From: Streptomyces ureilyticus
GTDB lineage: Bacteria; Actinomycetota; Actinomycetes; Streptomycetales; Streptomycetaceae
Direction: 5' to 3'
Assembly: GCF_011045025.1 (NCBI RefSeq)
Contig: NZ_JAAKZX010000004.1
Span: 1 to 64,000 of the forward strand
DNA length: 64,000 nucleotides
The translations under genes were made by a program, and so were the position numbers. The notes under the pieces were generated by a model that made no database searches, was not told the DNA's origin, and saw nothing but the letters and a program-made list of their open reading frames with translations. This document shows positions 25,217 to 33,685 of the stretch, one piece after another. Position 1 is the first letter of the stretch. Every line of letters starts with the position of its first letter.

Positions 25217-26127
25217 GCGCGTGATCCTTTCTCTGTACGTGTCCCTGTGCGCAGGGCGGCACGCAGCCGCTCCGCGTGGTCGTGAACCTGGTCGGCTCCG
25301 AGGCCGGGCCGCTCTCCCCAGCAGCCGCCGCACAGCCCGCCCCGCAGCCCGCCGGAGGGCCCCGGCTCGCCGCACGCCGTGCAGACCATCTCGTAACGCG
25401 GCTGCCTGGGCTGATGCTGCTCGGGCGGAAGCTTGGCGATGAGTCGGGCTCGTACGAAGCCGTAGGCGTGCTCGACCCGTTCGGGGAGCCCGGCGGACAC
25501 CGCCTGCACGAGCTGCGCCTCCCCCGCCCCTCGCGTGAACCACTCGGCCGCCTGCTCCTCCAGCGCCCCGCACTCGGCGGCCGAGAGCGTCAGCCGGGCG
25601 TCGTTTCGGCCGAGCTGGGCGAGTGCGTCGTACGCGGCTGACGGCGCCGCCGGTGTCGGCTCGGTGACCGGTGCCTCTCCGGCGAGGAAGGAGTCCCACC
25701 AGGCGTCGTCGCGGGCGGTGCGCGAGAAGAACGTGTGCCACACCCAGCGCGGGCAGCCGTCGACGGTGACCGGACGGCGTACACGGCGCAAATGCCCTGC
25801 CGCAGAAAGGTTGTTGAGGGCGGTGCCGATGGCGCACTGGCCGTACGGGAGGTGCTTGGCCAGCGTCTTGATGGAGATGTCGGCCTCGTCGTCGAGCCGG
25901 TCCAGATACGTCGCGATGGAGGCCTCGCGAGCGGGCAGATGACCGAAGTCCCGTCCGGTACGGGGCTCTTGGTCGGGCGCCGACTTCTTTCCGTACCCCG
26001 GATTGGCCATGGGGTGGGCGGAGGGGCGCGGGGCAGCACTAAGCTGGGCGGTAGCCATGGATCGAAGGGCTCGTTTCGATTCGTTGGTCAGACCCCCGCG
26101 CGGTGCTCCAACACCCACGGGGGTCAT
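25213..26127 (-). CDS. Winged-helix (MarR-like) DNA-binding protein with C-terminal zinc ribbon
   Basis: A protein of up to 304 residues. A winged-helix region, REASIATYLDRL...IKTLAKHLPYGQCAIGTALNNLSAAGHLRRV, follows a basic N-terminus. The C-terminal part has CTACGEPGPSGGL...CGGCWGERP, four cysteines arranged as a zinc ribbon. It resembles MarR-annotated helix-turn-helix proteins found in many Streptomyces. The start is uncertain (ATG 26127 or ATG 26058). It overlaps the Uma2 gene by four bases. The 278 bases upstream hold no full gene, only a TAGCGT-like -10 and a possible DUF397-like remnant. Confidence 0.75.
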   Translation of the reverse strand: MTPVGVGAPRGGLTNESKRALRSMATAQLSAAPRPSAHPMANPGYGKKSAPDQEPRTGRDFGHLPAREASIATYLDRLDDEADISIKTLAKHLPYGQCAIGTALNNLSAAGHLRRVRRPVTVDGCPRWVWHTFFSRTARDDAWWDSFLAGEAPVTEPTPAAPSAAYDALAQLGRNDARLTLSAAECGALEEQAAEWFTRGAGEAQLVQAVSAGLPERVEHAYGFVRARLIAKLPPEQHQPRQPRYEMVCTACGEPGPSGGLRGGLCGGCWGERPGLGADQVHDHAERLRAALRTGTRTEKGSRA

Positions 26128-26405
26128 TAGTTTCCGCGAACGCTACACGCTTGCCACACTCCGTCGCGACTCGATCGCAAAAAGTCATCTCCCCTGGCCC
26201 GAGCGGCTCTTGGGCCCTCCGCATACAGCCACAGGGGAGGGAGGGCGGGTTCAACCAACCCACCCATTCCTTGCAAAAGAGTCTCGAATCCCGACTCCCG
26301 AAGCTCAAGCGGCGACGCGCCCGCCGAACTCCGTCCACGCGGAGGCGGTGATGGTCAACTCGTGGGCGTCATCGATCGAGTTGAGCTTCGAGCCTCGAGT
26401 GCTCG

Positions 26406-26954
26406 CTACCTCCGCCCGCCGAACTCCCAGTCGTGCACCTCGATATCGGCGTACCGATCCGCGGTCAGTACGGCCCGTGCCGTGTCCGAGTCCGGGGCGC
26501 GGACCAGTACTGCCGTGCCCAGCCAGGTGGCGTCGTCGTCGGACAGCAGGGGCCCGTACGCGATCAACTCGTTCTGGTCGGGCGGGAGTACGAGGTCGGC
26601 GGCCTCGCCCGAGCCGAGGCCGAGCACCAGGTAGCGATTGCCGCCCTCCCGGCCGCCGGGGAAGTCCCACATCGTGCGGCCCAGCAGGTTGCGCCACCGG
26701 CGCAGCAGTACGTCCCGGTACGCGCCCGCCTGGTAGTTGGGCTCGTCGAAGGCGAACGCGCGGGCGGCGGCGGGATTCGGGAGGTCGACTATGTGCACGC
26801 TGCCGGTGGGCGTTTCGCCGTCGGTGGCGAAGGTCGGGCCGCGGGCGATCAGCTGGGGCGCGTAGCCGTCCATGTAGGACCAGTGGGCTTCCTGCAGCTC
26901 GTTGCGCAGCTTGAGGGAGTCGGGCCGATCACGGTGGTAGCAGAAGAACTCCAT
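26406..26954 (-). CDS. YciI-like (YCII) domain protein
   Basis: A protein of about 182 residues. Its first half reads MEFFCYHRDRPDSL... with HWSYMDGYAPQLIARGPT and VHIVDLPNPAAARAFAFDEP, the YCII fold with its His and Asp. The second half repeats the theme less clearly (ELIAYGPLLSDDDATWLG...YADIEVHDWEFG), suggesting a fused or duplicated domain. It starts 38 bases after the LCP gene's stop and is probably cotranscribed. GTG at 26960 is an alternative start. It is not a DGPF-type partner of the ECF sigma factor 2 kb away. Confidence 0.75.
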   Translation of the reverse strand: MEFFCYHRDRPDSLKLRNELQEAHWSYMDGYAPQLIARGPTFATDGETPTGSVHIVDLPNPAAARAFAFDEPNYQAGAYRDVLLRRWRNLLGRTMWDFPGGREGGNRYLVLGLGSGEAADLVLPPDQNELIAYGPLLSDDDATWLGTAVLVRAPDSDTARAVLTADRYADIEVHDWEFGGRR

Positions 26955-26992
26955 GGCCACAGACTCTCAGGGTCGCGCCTGCCAGGAGCACC

Positions 26993-28114
26993 TCATCTCA
27001 GCGACTCCCACAGTCGCGTCGCCTCCGGCTCGTCCGCGATCACCCGGTTGCGGTCGAAGGGGGCCGGGAGTACCGGCATCGTCACCGTTCTGGTGTCGGC
27101 CGAGGAGAGACCCTGAAGGCTGCGGCCCAGGCTCATCAGCTCGGTCAGGGAGTCGAGGCCCGTGTCCGTGGTGAGGCTGCCGGTCAAGGTGTCGGCGACG
27201 TTGTAGAGCTTGGCCGGGTTGGTGAGGAGGTCGGTGGCGGAGACCTGGTCCAACAGGGCCTTGACCAGGGTTTGCTGGAGGCCTATGCGGCCGAGGTCGC
27301 TGCCGTCGCCTATGCCGTGGCGGGTGCGGGCGAGGGCGAGGGCCTGCTCGCCGTCGAGGTGGTGGGTGCCCGCCTCCAGTTCGAGATGGCTGTCCTCGTC
27401 GGAGATGTCCTCGTCCGTCGTCACCGTGACGCCGCCCAGCGCGTCCACCAGGTCCGCGAAACCGGCGAAGTCGATCTCTATGTAGTGGTCCATGCGGACG
27501 TTCGTCATGGACTCGACCGTCTTGACCGCGCAGACCGGACCGCCCACGGAGTAGGCGCTGTTGAACATCGCGTTGTACGCCACCGAGGTCGAACCGCCCG
27601 ACTCCCGCGGGCAGGCCGGGCGCGTGACGAGCGTGTCGCGCGGGATGCTCACGATCGTCGCGCCCGTACGGCCCTCGTCGATGTGCACGACCATCGCCGT
27701 GTCGGAACGGGCACCGTCGCCTTCGCCGCCCCCGCCGAGCGTGGCGTTGCGTTCGCCGCTGCGCGAGTCCGAGCCGAGGACCAGGATGTTCAGGGCGCCG
27801 CTCGGTAGCGGGGAGGCGGCGCCGTCCGGTGTCACCATGGCGCGCGCCGGGCGGTCGTCGCCGAGCGCGCTGTTGATGTCGACGCTGTCGATGTTGCGGT
27901 TCAGGTGCCAGTACGCCCAGGCCGCGCCGGCGAGCGAGGCGACGAGCACGCAACCGAGCGCGATGCCGGCGGCCTTGAGCAGCCGTGAGCGCCTGCCGGT
28001 ACGGCGGTCGACGACATCGCCGGGGCCGCCTCCGCGCCCGCCGCCGTCGTCGTTCCCGTCCTCGTTCCCGCCGCCGTTCCCAGCGTCGGTCCCGCCTTCG
28101 CCGTCTCCGCTCAC
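26993..28114 (-). CDS. LCP family protein, no LytR_C domain
   Basis: The sixth LCP ligase of the window, 373 residues. An Asp/Gly/Asn-rich tail (about 1-42) leads to a membrane helix at about 45-70, then LNILVLGSDSRSGE, SIPRDTLVTRP, MDHYIEIDFAGFADLVDALGG and GEQALALARTRHG. The chain ends directly after the core domain. The start is GTG at 28114 with no Shine-Dalgarno, so a leaderless or weakly translated message is possible. A CGAAA-G-TTTCG palindrome lies about 100 bases upstream. The YciI-like gene follows. Confidence 0.88.
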   Translation of the reverse strand: MSGDGEGGTDAGNGGGNEDGNDDGGGRGGGPGDVVDRRTGRRSRLLKAAGIALGCVLVASLAGAAWAYWHLNRNIDSVDINSALGDDRPARAMVTPDGAASPLPSGALNILVLGSDSRSGERNATLGGGGEGDGARSDTAMVVHIDEGRTGATIVSIPRDTLVTRPACPRESGGSTSVAYNAMFNSAYSVGGPVCAVKTVESMTNVRMDHYIEIDFAGFADLVDALGGVTVTTDEDISDEDSHLELEAGTHHLDGEQALALARTRHGIGDGSDLGRIGLQQTLVKALLDQVSATDLLTNPAKLYNVADTLTGSLTTDTGLDSLTELMSLGRSLQGLSSADTRTVTMPVLPAPFDRNRVIADEPEATRLWESLR

Positions 28115-28209
28115 AGAGAGGAACGTAAGTCCGAATTGTTACGGCCAGAAACCCCTAACCGGTTTTACTGAGGAAACTCTCATTTTTCGGTGGTTTTCTC
28201 CCAGACTTT

Positions 28210-28220
28210 CGAAAGTTTCG
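28210..28220. promoter_or_regulatory. CGAAA-N-TTTCG palindrome, LacI-type operator candidate
   Basis: CGAAAGTTTCG is a perfect 11-base palindrome around one central base, overlapping ACTTTCGAAAGT (28205-28216). Sites of the form CGAAANTTTCG or GAAANTTTC are known operators of LacI-family regulators of hemicellulose and sugar genes in Streptomyces. It lies 60 bases past the LacI gene's stop and about 96 bases upstream of the LCP gene start, so it could place the LCP gene or a lost gene under sugar control. Confidence 0.45.
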
Positions 28221-28280
28221 CAACGTCCCAGGCAGTGCGCCCGGTCAGTACGTCCCGGTCAGTACGCCCCGCTCAGCCGG

Positions 28281-29309
28281 CTACACCGAAGGCGCCCCCG
28301 TGCTGCTCCGCACCACCAGACTCGTCGCCAGTTCCACCCGCGTCGCCGTCGTCGGCGGCTCCCCGCGTCCGAGGTCGAGGACGAGCCGGGCCGCCGCCTC
28401 GGCCATCTCCGTGAGGGGCTGGCGCACGGTGGTCAACGGCGGGCCCACCCAGCGGGCCACCGGCAGGTCGTCGAAGCCGACGATGCTGAGGTCCTCGGGC
28501 ACGCGAAGCCCCAGCTCACGGGCTGCCTCGTACATCCCGAGGGCCTGGAGGTCGTTGCCCGCGAAGACGGCCGTCGGGCGGTCGGGCAGCTTCAGCAGTT
28601 CGAGCCCGCGGCGGTAGCCGGCCTCGTGGTGGAAGTCGCCGGTCCGGATCAGCGAGGGGTCGACGGGCAACCCGGCCGTGTCCAGCGCGGCCCGGTAGCC
28701 GTCGAGCCGCGCCCGGCTGCACATCATCCGCGAGGGCCCGCTGATCACGCCGATCCGCCGGTGGCCGAGGTCCACGAGATGGCGGGTCGCGGCAAGCCCG
28801 CCCTGCCAGTTGGTGGCGCCGACGGACGGCACGTCGTCACCGGGGTCGCCGGCCGGGTCCATCACCACGAACGGGATGGAGCGGCTGGTCAGCAGCGCCC
28901 GCTGGGACTCGTCGAGCCCGCTCAGCACGAGGACGACACCGTGCGGGCGGCGGGCCGCGACCTGGTCGGCCCAGGTACGTCCCGGGGTGAGGCGGCCCGC
29001 GCTCTCGGAGAGCACCACGCTCAGCCCCTCGTCCCGCGCGATGTTCTCGACGCCCCGGATGACCTCCATCGCCCAAGCGCTCTCCAGCTCATGGAAGACC
29101 AGGTCGATCAAGGGCGAACGGGACGCCTCGGCCCGGCGCCGCCGATAGCCGTGGTGGCGCAGCAGCTCCTCGACGCGGGTGCGGGTCGCGGGGGCCACAT
29201 CGGCACGGCCGTTGAGCACCTTCGAAACAGTCGGAGCCGAGACTCCCGCATCGCGGGCGATCTCGGCGAGCGTCGCGGACCGGGCCACGGCGGGATTCGG
29301 GTGAGTCAT
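28281..29309 (-). CDS. LacI-family transcriptional regulator (operon-distal)
   Basis: A 342-residue regulator. An N-terminal LacI helix-turn-helix (ATLAEIARDAGVSAPTVSKVLNGRADV) and hinge are followed by a periplasmic-binding-protein-like sugar sensor (LIDLVFHELESAWAMEVIRG, HRRIGVISGPS, PEDLSIVGFDDLPVA). It is the last gene of the putative sugar operon, 131 bases after the GH3 gene, and is the obvious repressor of it. ATG 29309 is chosen over the in-frame GTG 29333, without strong ribosome-site evidence. It is closely related to the second LacI protein at 35-36 kb. Confidence 0.88.
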   Translation of the reverse strand: MTHPNPAVARSATLAEIARDAGVSAPTVSKVLNGRADVAPATRTRVEELLRHHGYRRRRAEASRSPLIDLVFHELESAWAMEVIRGVENIARDEGLSVVLSESAGRLTPGRTWADQVAARRPHGVVLVLSGLDESQRALLTSRSIPFVVMDPAGDPGDDVPSVGATNWQGGLAATRHLVDLGHRRIGVISGPSRMMCSRARLDGYRAALDTAGLPVDPSLIRTGDFHHEAGYRRGLELLKLPDRPTAVFAGNDLQALGMYEAARELGLRVPEDLSIVGFDDLPVARWVGPPLTTVRQPLTEMAEAAARLVLDLGRGEPPTTATRVELATSLVVRSSTGAPSV

Positions 29310-29440
29310 GGGCGCGATCGTATCCCTGCTCACCCTGTTGACGAAGCCCCTTGACGGCTACACATTCCCGTAATATTCGAAACGGAATTCGCAACATTCG
29401 GATGCCTTCGGATGAGGCAACGAGGCACAGCCCGGCCCTC

Positions 29441-31681
29441 TCACTTCACCCGCACTTCGCACCGCATGCGCCGCTCCCTGCCCACGACCCGCTCCGGCCC
29501 GGTCAGCGTGACCGGCACCGTATACCGCGCGCCTCCCTCGGCGCAGGACGCGGCCAACCGCAGCTCCAGCGCTCCGGGTTCCACGATCCGGTTGCCGTCC
29601 GGCCCCGTGTACGCGGCCAGGTCCGCCGGAAACGTGAAGTGGACCTCCGTCGACTCCCCCGCCTCCAGCGGCACCCGCGCATAGCCCACCAGTCGGGCCA
29701 CCGGGCGGGCCACTTTGCCGACCGGGTCGTGGAGATAGAGCTGGACGACCTCCGCGCCGGGCCGCTTGCCGGTGTTGCGCACCGTCAGACGCAGCGTGGT
29801 CTCGCCGTCCGTCGGGAACTCGTCGGCGTCGACCGCCGGTTCCTGCCAGTCGTACGTCGTGTAGGACAGCCCGTGTCCGAACGGGAACAGCGGCGTGGGG
29901 TCCAGGCTGCTGGCTTCTCCGCGTTGTCCGAGCTGCGGGGCGAGGTACGTCCAGGGCTGGCCGGCGGGGTCACGCGGCACGCTCACGGGGAGCCTCCCGG
30001 ACGGGTTGACCCGACCCGACAGTACGCCCGCCACCGCGGGCCCTCCCTCCTCGCCCGGGAAGAAGGCCTGAACCACCGCGGCGCACCGGTCCGCCCAGCG
30101 TCCGAGTGCATAGGGGCGGCCCGAGAGCACGACCAGGACGACCGGCGTTTCGGATGCCAGCGCCTTGTCCAGCAACGCGCCCTGTCCGTCGGGAAGTTCG
30201 AGGTCCGCCGCGTCGCAGCCCTCGCCCGACGTGCCGCGCCCGAACAGCCCCGACCGGTCGCCGACCGCGACCACGCACAGCTCGGCGGCCGCGGGATCGT
30301 CCACGAACTCCACGTCCGGCAGCTCCGCGCGCAGCGCTTCGAGCAGCGTCGGCACGGCGACCCCCATCGGAACCTCGGGGTGGTCGAGGAGGACGTGGCG
30401 GGGGAACGTGTAGCAGCCGAGCATGGCCGCCGGGTCGTCGGCGAGCGGGCCGAGGACCGCGATTCGCCGCGCTTCGGGGGCCTGCCGGGGCACTAGCGGC
30501 AGCGTGCCGTCGTTGGACAGCAGGACGACCGACTCCTCCGCCAACCGCCGTGCCAGTACCCGCATGTGGGGTGGATCGAGATCGACCGGAGCGGATGGTG
30601 CCGCGGGCGTCGCCCAGTCGGGATCCAGCAGCCCCAGCTCGCACTTCTGCGTCAGAACGCGCAGCACCGCCCGGTCCACCAGTTCCTCGTCGAGGGGTCC
30701 CGCTCCCATGCAGCGAACCGCCGGCAGTTCCACGTCCACTCCCGCCGCGAGCGCGAGCGCCGCCGCTCCCGCCGGGGAGTCCACGAGTTGGTGCGCCGTC
30801 TCCAGGAAGGACACGCCGAAGTAGTCGGCGACGACGGTTCCCGTGAACTGCCAGTCGTCCCGGAGGAGTTCGGTGAGCAGCTGACGGTGCGCGTGCGCGG
30901 GCACCCCGTCGATGTCGTTGTACGCCGCCATCACCGACCGTGCGCCGCCGTCCCGTAGGGCCATTTCGAACGGCGGCAGGATGACGTCCGCCAGTTCGCG
31001 CGGGCCGATCGACGCGGGCGCGTGGTTGCGGGCGCCGCGCGAGGCGGAGTACCCGGCGAAGTGCTTGAGCGTGGCGACGATGCCCGCCTCTTCAAGGCCC
31101 TGTACGTACGAGGTGCCGACGGTCGCTACGAGGTAGGGGTCCTCGCTGATCGACTCCTCTGTGCGGCCCCAGCGCGGATCCCGTACGACGTCGAGAACGG
31201 GAGCCAGCCCCTGGTGGATGCCGACCGACTTCATCGAGGCCCCGATCGCCGACGCCATCTCCTTCACCAGGGCCGGGTCGAAGCTCGCGCCCCAGGCGAG
31301 CGGTGTGGGAAAGATCGTGGCCTGCCAGGCCGTGAATCCGGTGAGGCACTCTTCGTGCGCGAGGGCGGGCAGCCGGAAGCGGTTCGCGCCGCGGACGCGT
31401 TCCTGGAGGGAGGCCAGCCGGGCGACGCCCTCGGCCGGTTCGACCGGTGACGTGCCGAAGGGGCGGGTCAGCTGGCCGAGGCCGTGTGGAAGCAGCTCGG
31501 TGAGGTCCACGTCCTCGGACAGGGCGTGCTGCAGCGGCGCCATGTCCCCGCCCGGGGTCTCGTTCGAGCCGGGCCAGACGCCGTAGAGCTGCGCGATCTT
31601 CTCCTGCGGGGTCATGCGGGCGAGCAGATCGGCGGCGCGGACGCCTGCGGGCAGAGCGGGGTCCTGCCAAGGGTGGATCAT
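29441..31681 (-). CDS. Glycoside hydrolase family 3 (beta-glucosidase-like)
   Basis: A 746-residue GH3 enzyme removing terminal beta-linked sugars from imported oligosaccharides. The N-terminal TIM-barrel has APVLDVVRDPRWGRTEES, KHFAGYSASRGARNHAP and VVADYFGV, whose Asp fits the nucleophile. The C-terminal alpha/beta domain and a fibronectin-III-like domain (FPFGHGLSYTTYDW onward) follow. No signal peptide, so it acts in the cytoplasm after uptake. ATG 31681 has GAGGAG six bases upstream. It lies 55 bases after the second permease gene. The sugar could be cello-, xylo- or laminari-type. Confidence 0.92.
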   Translation of the reverse strand: MIHPWQDPALPAGVRAADLLARMTPQEKIAQLYGVWPGSNETPGGDMAPLQHALSEDVDLTELLPHGLGQLTRPFGTSPVEPAEGVARLASLQERVRGANRFRLPALAHEECLTGFTAWQATIFPTPLAWGASFDPALVKEMASAIGASMKSVGIHQGLAPVLDVVRDPRWGRTEESISEDPYLVATVGTSYVQGLEEAGIVATLKHFAGYSASRGARNHAPASIGPRELADVILPPFEMALRDGGARSVMAAYNDIDGVPAHAHRQLLTELLRDDWQFTGTVVADYFGVSFLETAHQLVDSPAGAAALALAAGVDVELPAVRCMGAGPLDEELVDRAVLRVLTQKCELGLLDPDWATPAAPSAPVDLDPPHMRVLARRLAEESVVLLSNDGTLPLVPRQAPEARRIAVLGPLADDPAAMLGCYTFPRHVLLDHPEVPMGVAVPTLLEALRAELPDVEFVDDPAAAELCVVAVGDRSGLFGRGTSGEGCDAADLELPDGQGALLDKALASETPVVLVVLSGRPYALGRWADRCAAVVQAFFPGEEGGPAVAGVLSGRVNPSGRLPVSVPRDPAGQPWTYLAPQLGQRGEASSLDPTPLFPFGHGLSYTTYDWQEPAVDADEFPTDGETTLRLTVRNTGKRPGAEVVQLYLHDPVGKVARPVARLVGYARVPLEAGESTEVHFTFPADLAAYTGPDGNRIVEPGALELRLAASCAEGGARYTVPVTLTGPERVVGRERRMRCEVRVK

Positions 31682-31736
31682 GTAACTCCTCACATCCGTA
31701 AGGGGATCAAGGGGATTTCGTCCGCCGGGGTTCGGG

Positions 31737-32663
31737 TCAGCCCTTGGTCGCGCCGAGCGTGATGCCGCCGATCAGCTGGCGTTCGGCGACCGCGTAGAAG
31801 GCCAGGGCGGGTGCCATGGCGAGGACCAGGTACGCGAAGATGCGGGCCACATCGGAGGCGTACTGACCCTGGAACTGCTGGATGCCGACCGGGATCGTCC
31901 ACCACGTGGGTTCGCTGAAGACGAGCAGCGGGAGCAGGAAGTTGTTCCAGCTCCCCACGATGGCGAGGACCGAGACCGTGCCGAGCGCCGGGCGTGCCAG
32001 CGGCAGCAGGATGCGCCAGAAGAAACCGAAGGAGGAGCAGCCGTCGATCGTCGCGGCCTCCTCCAGTTCCCCCGGTATCTCCCGGAAGAAGCCGCGCAGG
32101 ATGACGATCGTGATGGGCAGGCCGAAGGCCGCCTGGGGCAGGATCACGCCCCACGGGTTGTCGAGGAGCCCGAAGGAGCGCAGCAGGACGAACAGCGGCA
32201 GGATCGCCACCGCGAAGGGGAACATCAGCCCCATCGTGAACAGGGTGAACAGCAACTCCCGTCCCCGGAAGGCGAACCGGGCCAGCGCGTACGCGGCGAG
32301 CGCCGCCGCCCCCACCGTCAGCACGGCGGTGGCCAGAGCGATCACGGTGCTGCTGCCGACGGCCCGCCAGAACGGGCCCGACCCGAGCAGCGACGTGTAG
32401 TTCGAGGTCACCCACGGGTCCGGCAGGCCGAAGGCGTTGCTGGAGAGCTGCTCGGTCGATTTGAAGCCGGAGACGAGGGCGTACAGGAGCGGAGTGACCA
32501 TGAACACTCCGACCAGCCACAGGATCGCGTACACGGGGAGGGCGCGGAGCCTTCGGCGGCGTACGACGCTCTTGGGGACGTTCCTCTTCGGCGCGCTCGC
32601 CTTCGGCGCGTTCGTCTTCGGCGCGTTCGTCTTCTGCATGTCCGTCTTCGCAACCGCGCTCAT
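31737..32663 (-). CDS. Sugar ABC transporter permease (MalG type)
   Basis: A 308-residue inner-membrane permease with six predicted helices and the EAA loop EAATIDGCSSFGFFWRILLPLARP that contacts the ATPase. It pairs with the MalF-type permease encoded just upstream, overlapping it by four bases (ATGA). The N-terminal 30 residues hold a short Lys/Ala/Pro repeat (KTNAPKTNAPKASAPK) not usual in the family. No ATPase gene is present. Streptomyces sugar importers of this class commonly share the MsiK ATPase encoded elsewhere. Confidence 0.93.
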   Translation of the reverse strand: MSAVAKTDMQKTNAPKTNAPKASAPKRNVPKSVVRRRRLRALPVYAILWLVGVFMVTPLLYALVSGFKSTEQLSSNAFGLPDPWVTSNYTSLLGSGPFWRAVGSSTVIALATAVLTVGAAALAAYALARFAFRGRELLFTLFTMGLMFPFAVAILPLFVLLRSFGLLDNPWGVILPQAAFGLPITIVILRGFFREIPGELEEAATIDGCSSFGFFWRILLPLARPALGTVSVLAIVGSWNNFLLPLLVFSEPTWWTIPVGIQQFQGQYASDVARIFAYLVLAMAPALAFYAVAERQLIGGITLGATKG

Positions 32664-33676
32664 CGGTTACCTCGCATGGTGGTGATGGCTCCTTCGGTGT
32701 CGCGGCGCAGCACGAAGCGCTGGTAGGCGAGGGCGAAGACGAGGCTGATCAGGAACATCGCCACGCTGATGGCGCTGGCGTAGCCCATCTGGTAGCGCTT
32801 GAAGCCGTACTGGAAGAGGCTGATGACCATGGTCTCTGAGGCGTGGTCGGGACCACCCGCCGTGATCACCCACACCAGGTCGAAGAGCTGGATGGCACCG
32901 ATCACGGCCAGGAAGACGCTGATCCGCAGCGTCGGCGCGAGCAGCGGCAGCGTGATGTGACGGAAGCGCTGCCAGGTGCTCGCCCCGTCGATGCGTGCCG
33001 CCTCGTGCAGCTCGGCCGGGATGCCCTGCAGACCCGCCAGGTAGAGCATCATGTGGAAGCCGAAGTACTTCCACGTCATGACGAGGAACAGCGTGGGCAG
33101 CACGGTGTCCTGGCCCGCGAACCAGTCCCCGCCCAGACCGGCGAGCCCGACCGCGTCGAGGACCCTGTCGGCAAGCCCCTCGTCCGGCGCGAAGATCATG
33201 CTGAACAGCACGCCGGTGATGACCTCGGACAGGATGTACGGCGCGAAGAACAGCATCCGGTAGACAGCTCGGCCGCGCAGCCTCTGGTTGAGCAGCACGG
33301 CCATGGCGAGCGCGAACGGCAGCTGGAGGACGATGGAGAACGCGATGAGCAGGAATCCGCGCCACAGGTCGCCCAGGAAGACCGGGTCGTCGAAGAGCCG
33401 GGTGTAGTTGTCGAACCCCACGCTGTCCGTGGGCGTATCGAATCCGCCCCAGTTGAAGAAGCTGATGTAGAACGCGTAGCCCATCGGCACAAGGACGAGC
33501 AGGCCGAACAGGACGAGGGCCGGGACGGTGAAGACGAAGGCCGAGAACCAGGCGCGCAGGCGGTGCAGGGCGGACGGCCGGATCTTCGGTACGGGTGACT
33601 CGGGCGCCGCGCCAGGGGATCTACCGAGCCCTGGCGCGTACGTCGATGTCGATGCGGTCGAGGTCGGGTGAGTCAT
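32660..33676 (-). CDS. Sugar ABC transporter permease (MalF type)
   Basis: A 338-residue permease. A Ser/Thr/Pro-rich cytoplasmic N-terminus (about 1-40) precedes six predicted helices, starting FVFTVPALVLFGLLVLVPMGYAFY in part, and the EAA loop HEAARIDGASTWQRFRHITLPLL. It forms the translocation pore with the MalG-type partner. It starts nine bases after the binding-protein gene's stop and overlaps the next gene's start. Confidence 0.93.
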   Translation of the reverse strand: MTHPTSTASTSTYAPGLGRSPGAAPESPVPKIRPSALHRLRAWFSAFVFTVPALVLFGLLVLVPMGYAFYISFFNWGGFDTPTDSVGFDNYTRLFDDPVFLGDLWRGFLLIAFSIVLQLPFALAMAVLLNQRLRGRAVYRMLFFAPYILSEVITGVLFSMIFAPDEGLADRVLDAVGLAGLGGDWFAGQDTVLPTLFLVMTWKYFGFHMMLYLAGLQGIPAELHEAARIDGASTWQRFRHITLPLLAPTLRISVFLAVIGAIQLFDLVWVITAGGPDHASETMVISLFQYGFKRYQMGYASAISVAMFLISLVFALAYQRFVLRRDTEGAITTMRGNR

Positions 33677-33685
33677 CGACGGCCG

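Noticed and set aside
26406..26954. YciI-like gene as the missing DGPF partner of the ECF sigma factor
   Set aside because: Its sequence is YciI-like rather than DGPF-type, it lies 2 kb away, and it is organised with the LCP gene.
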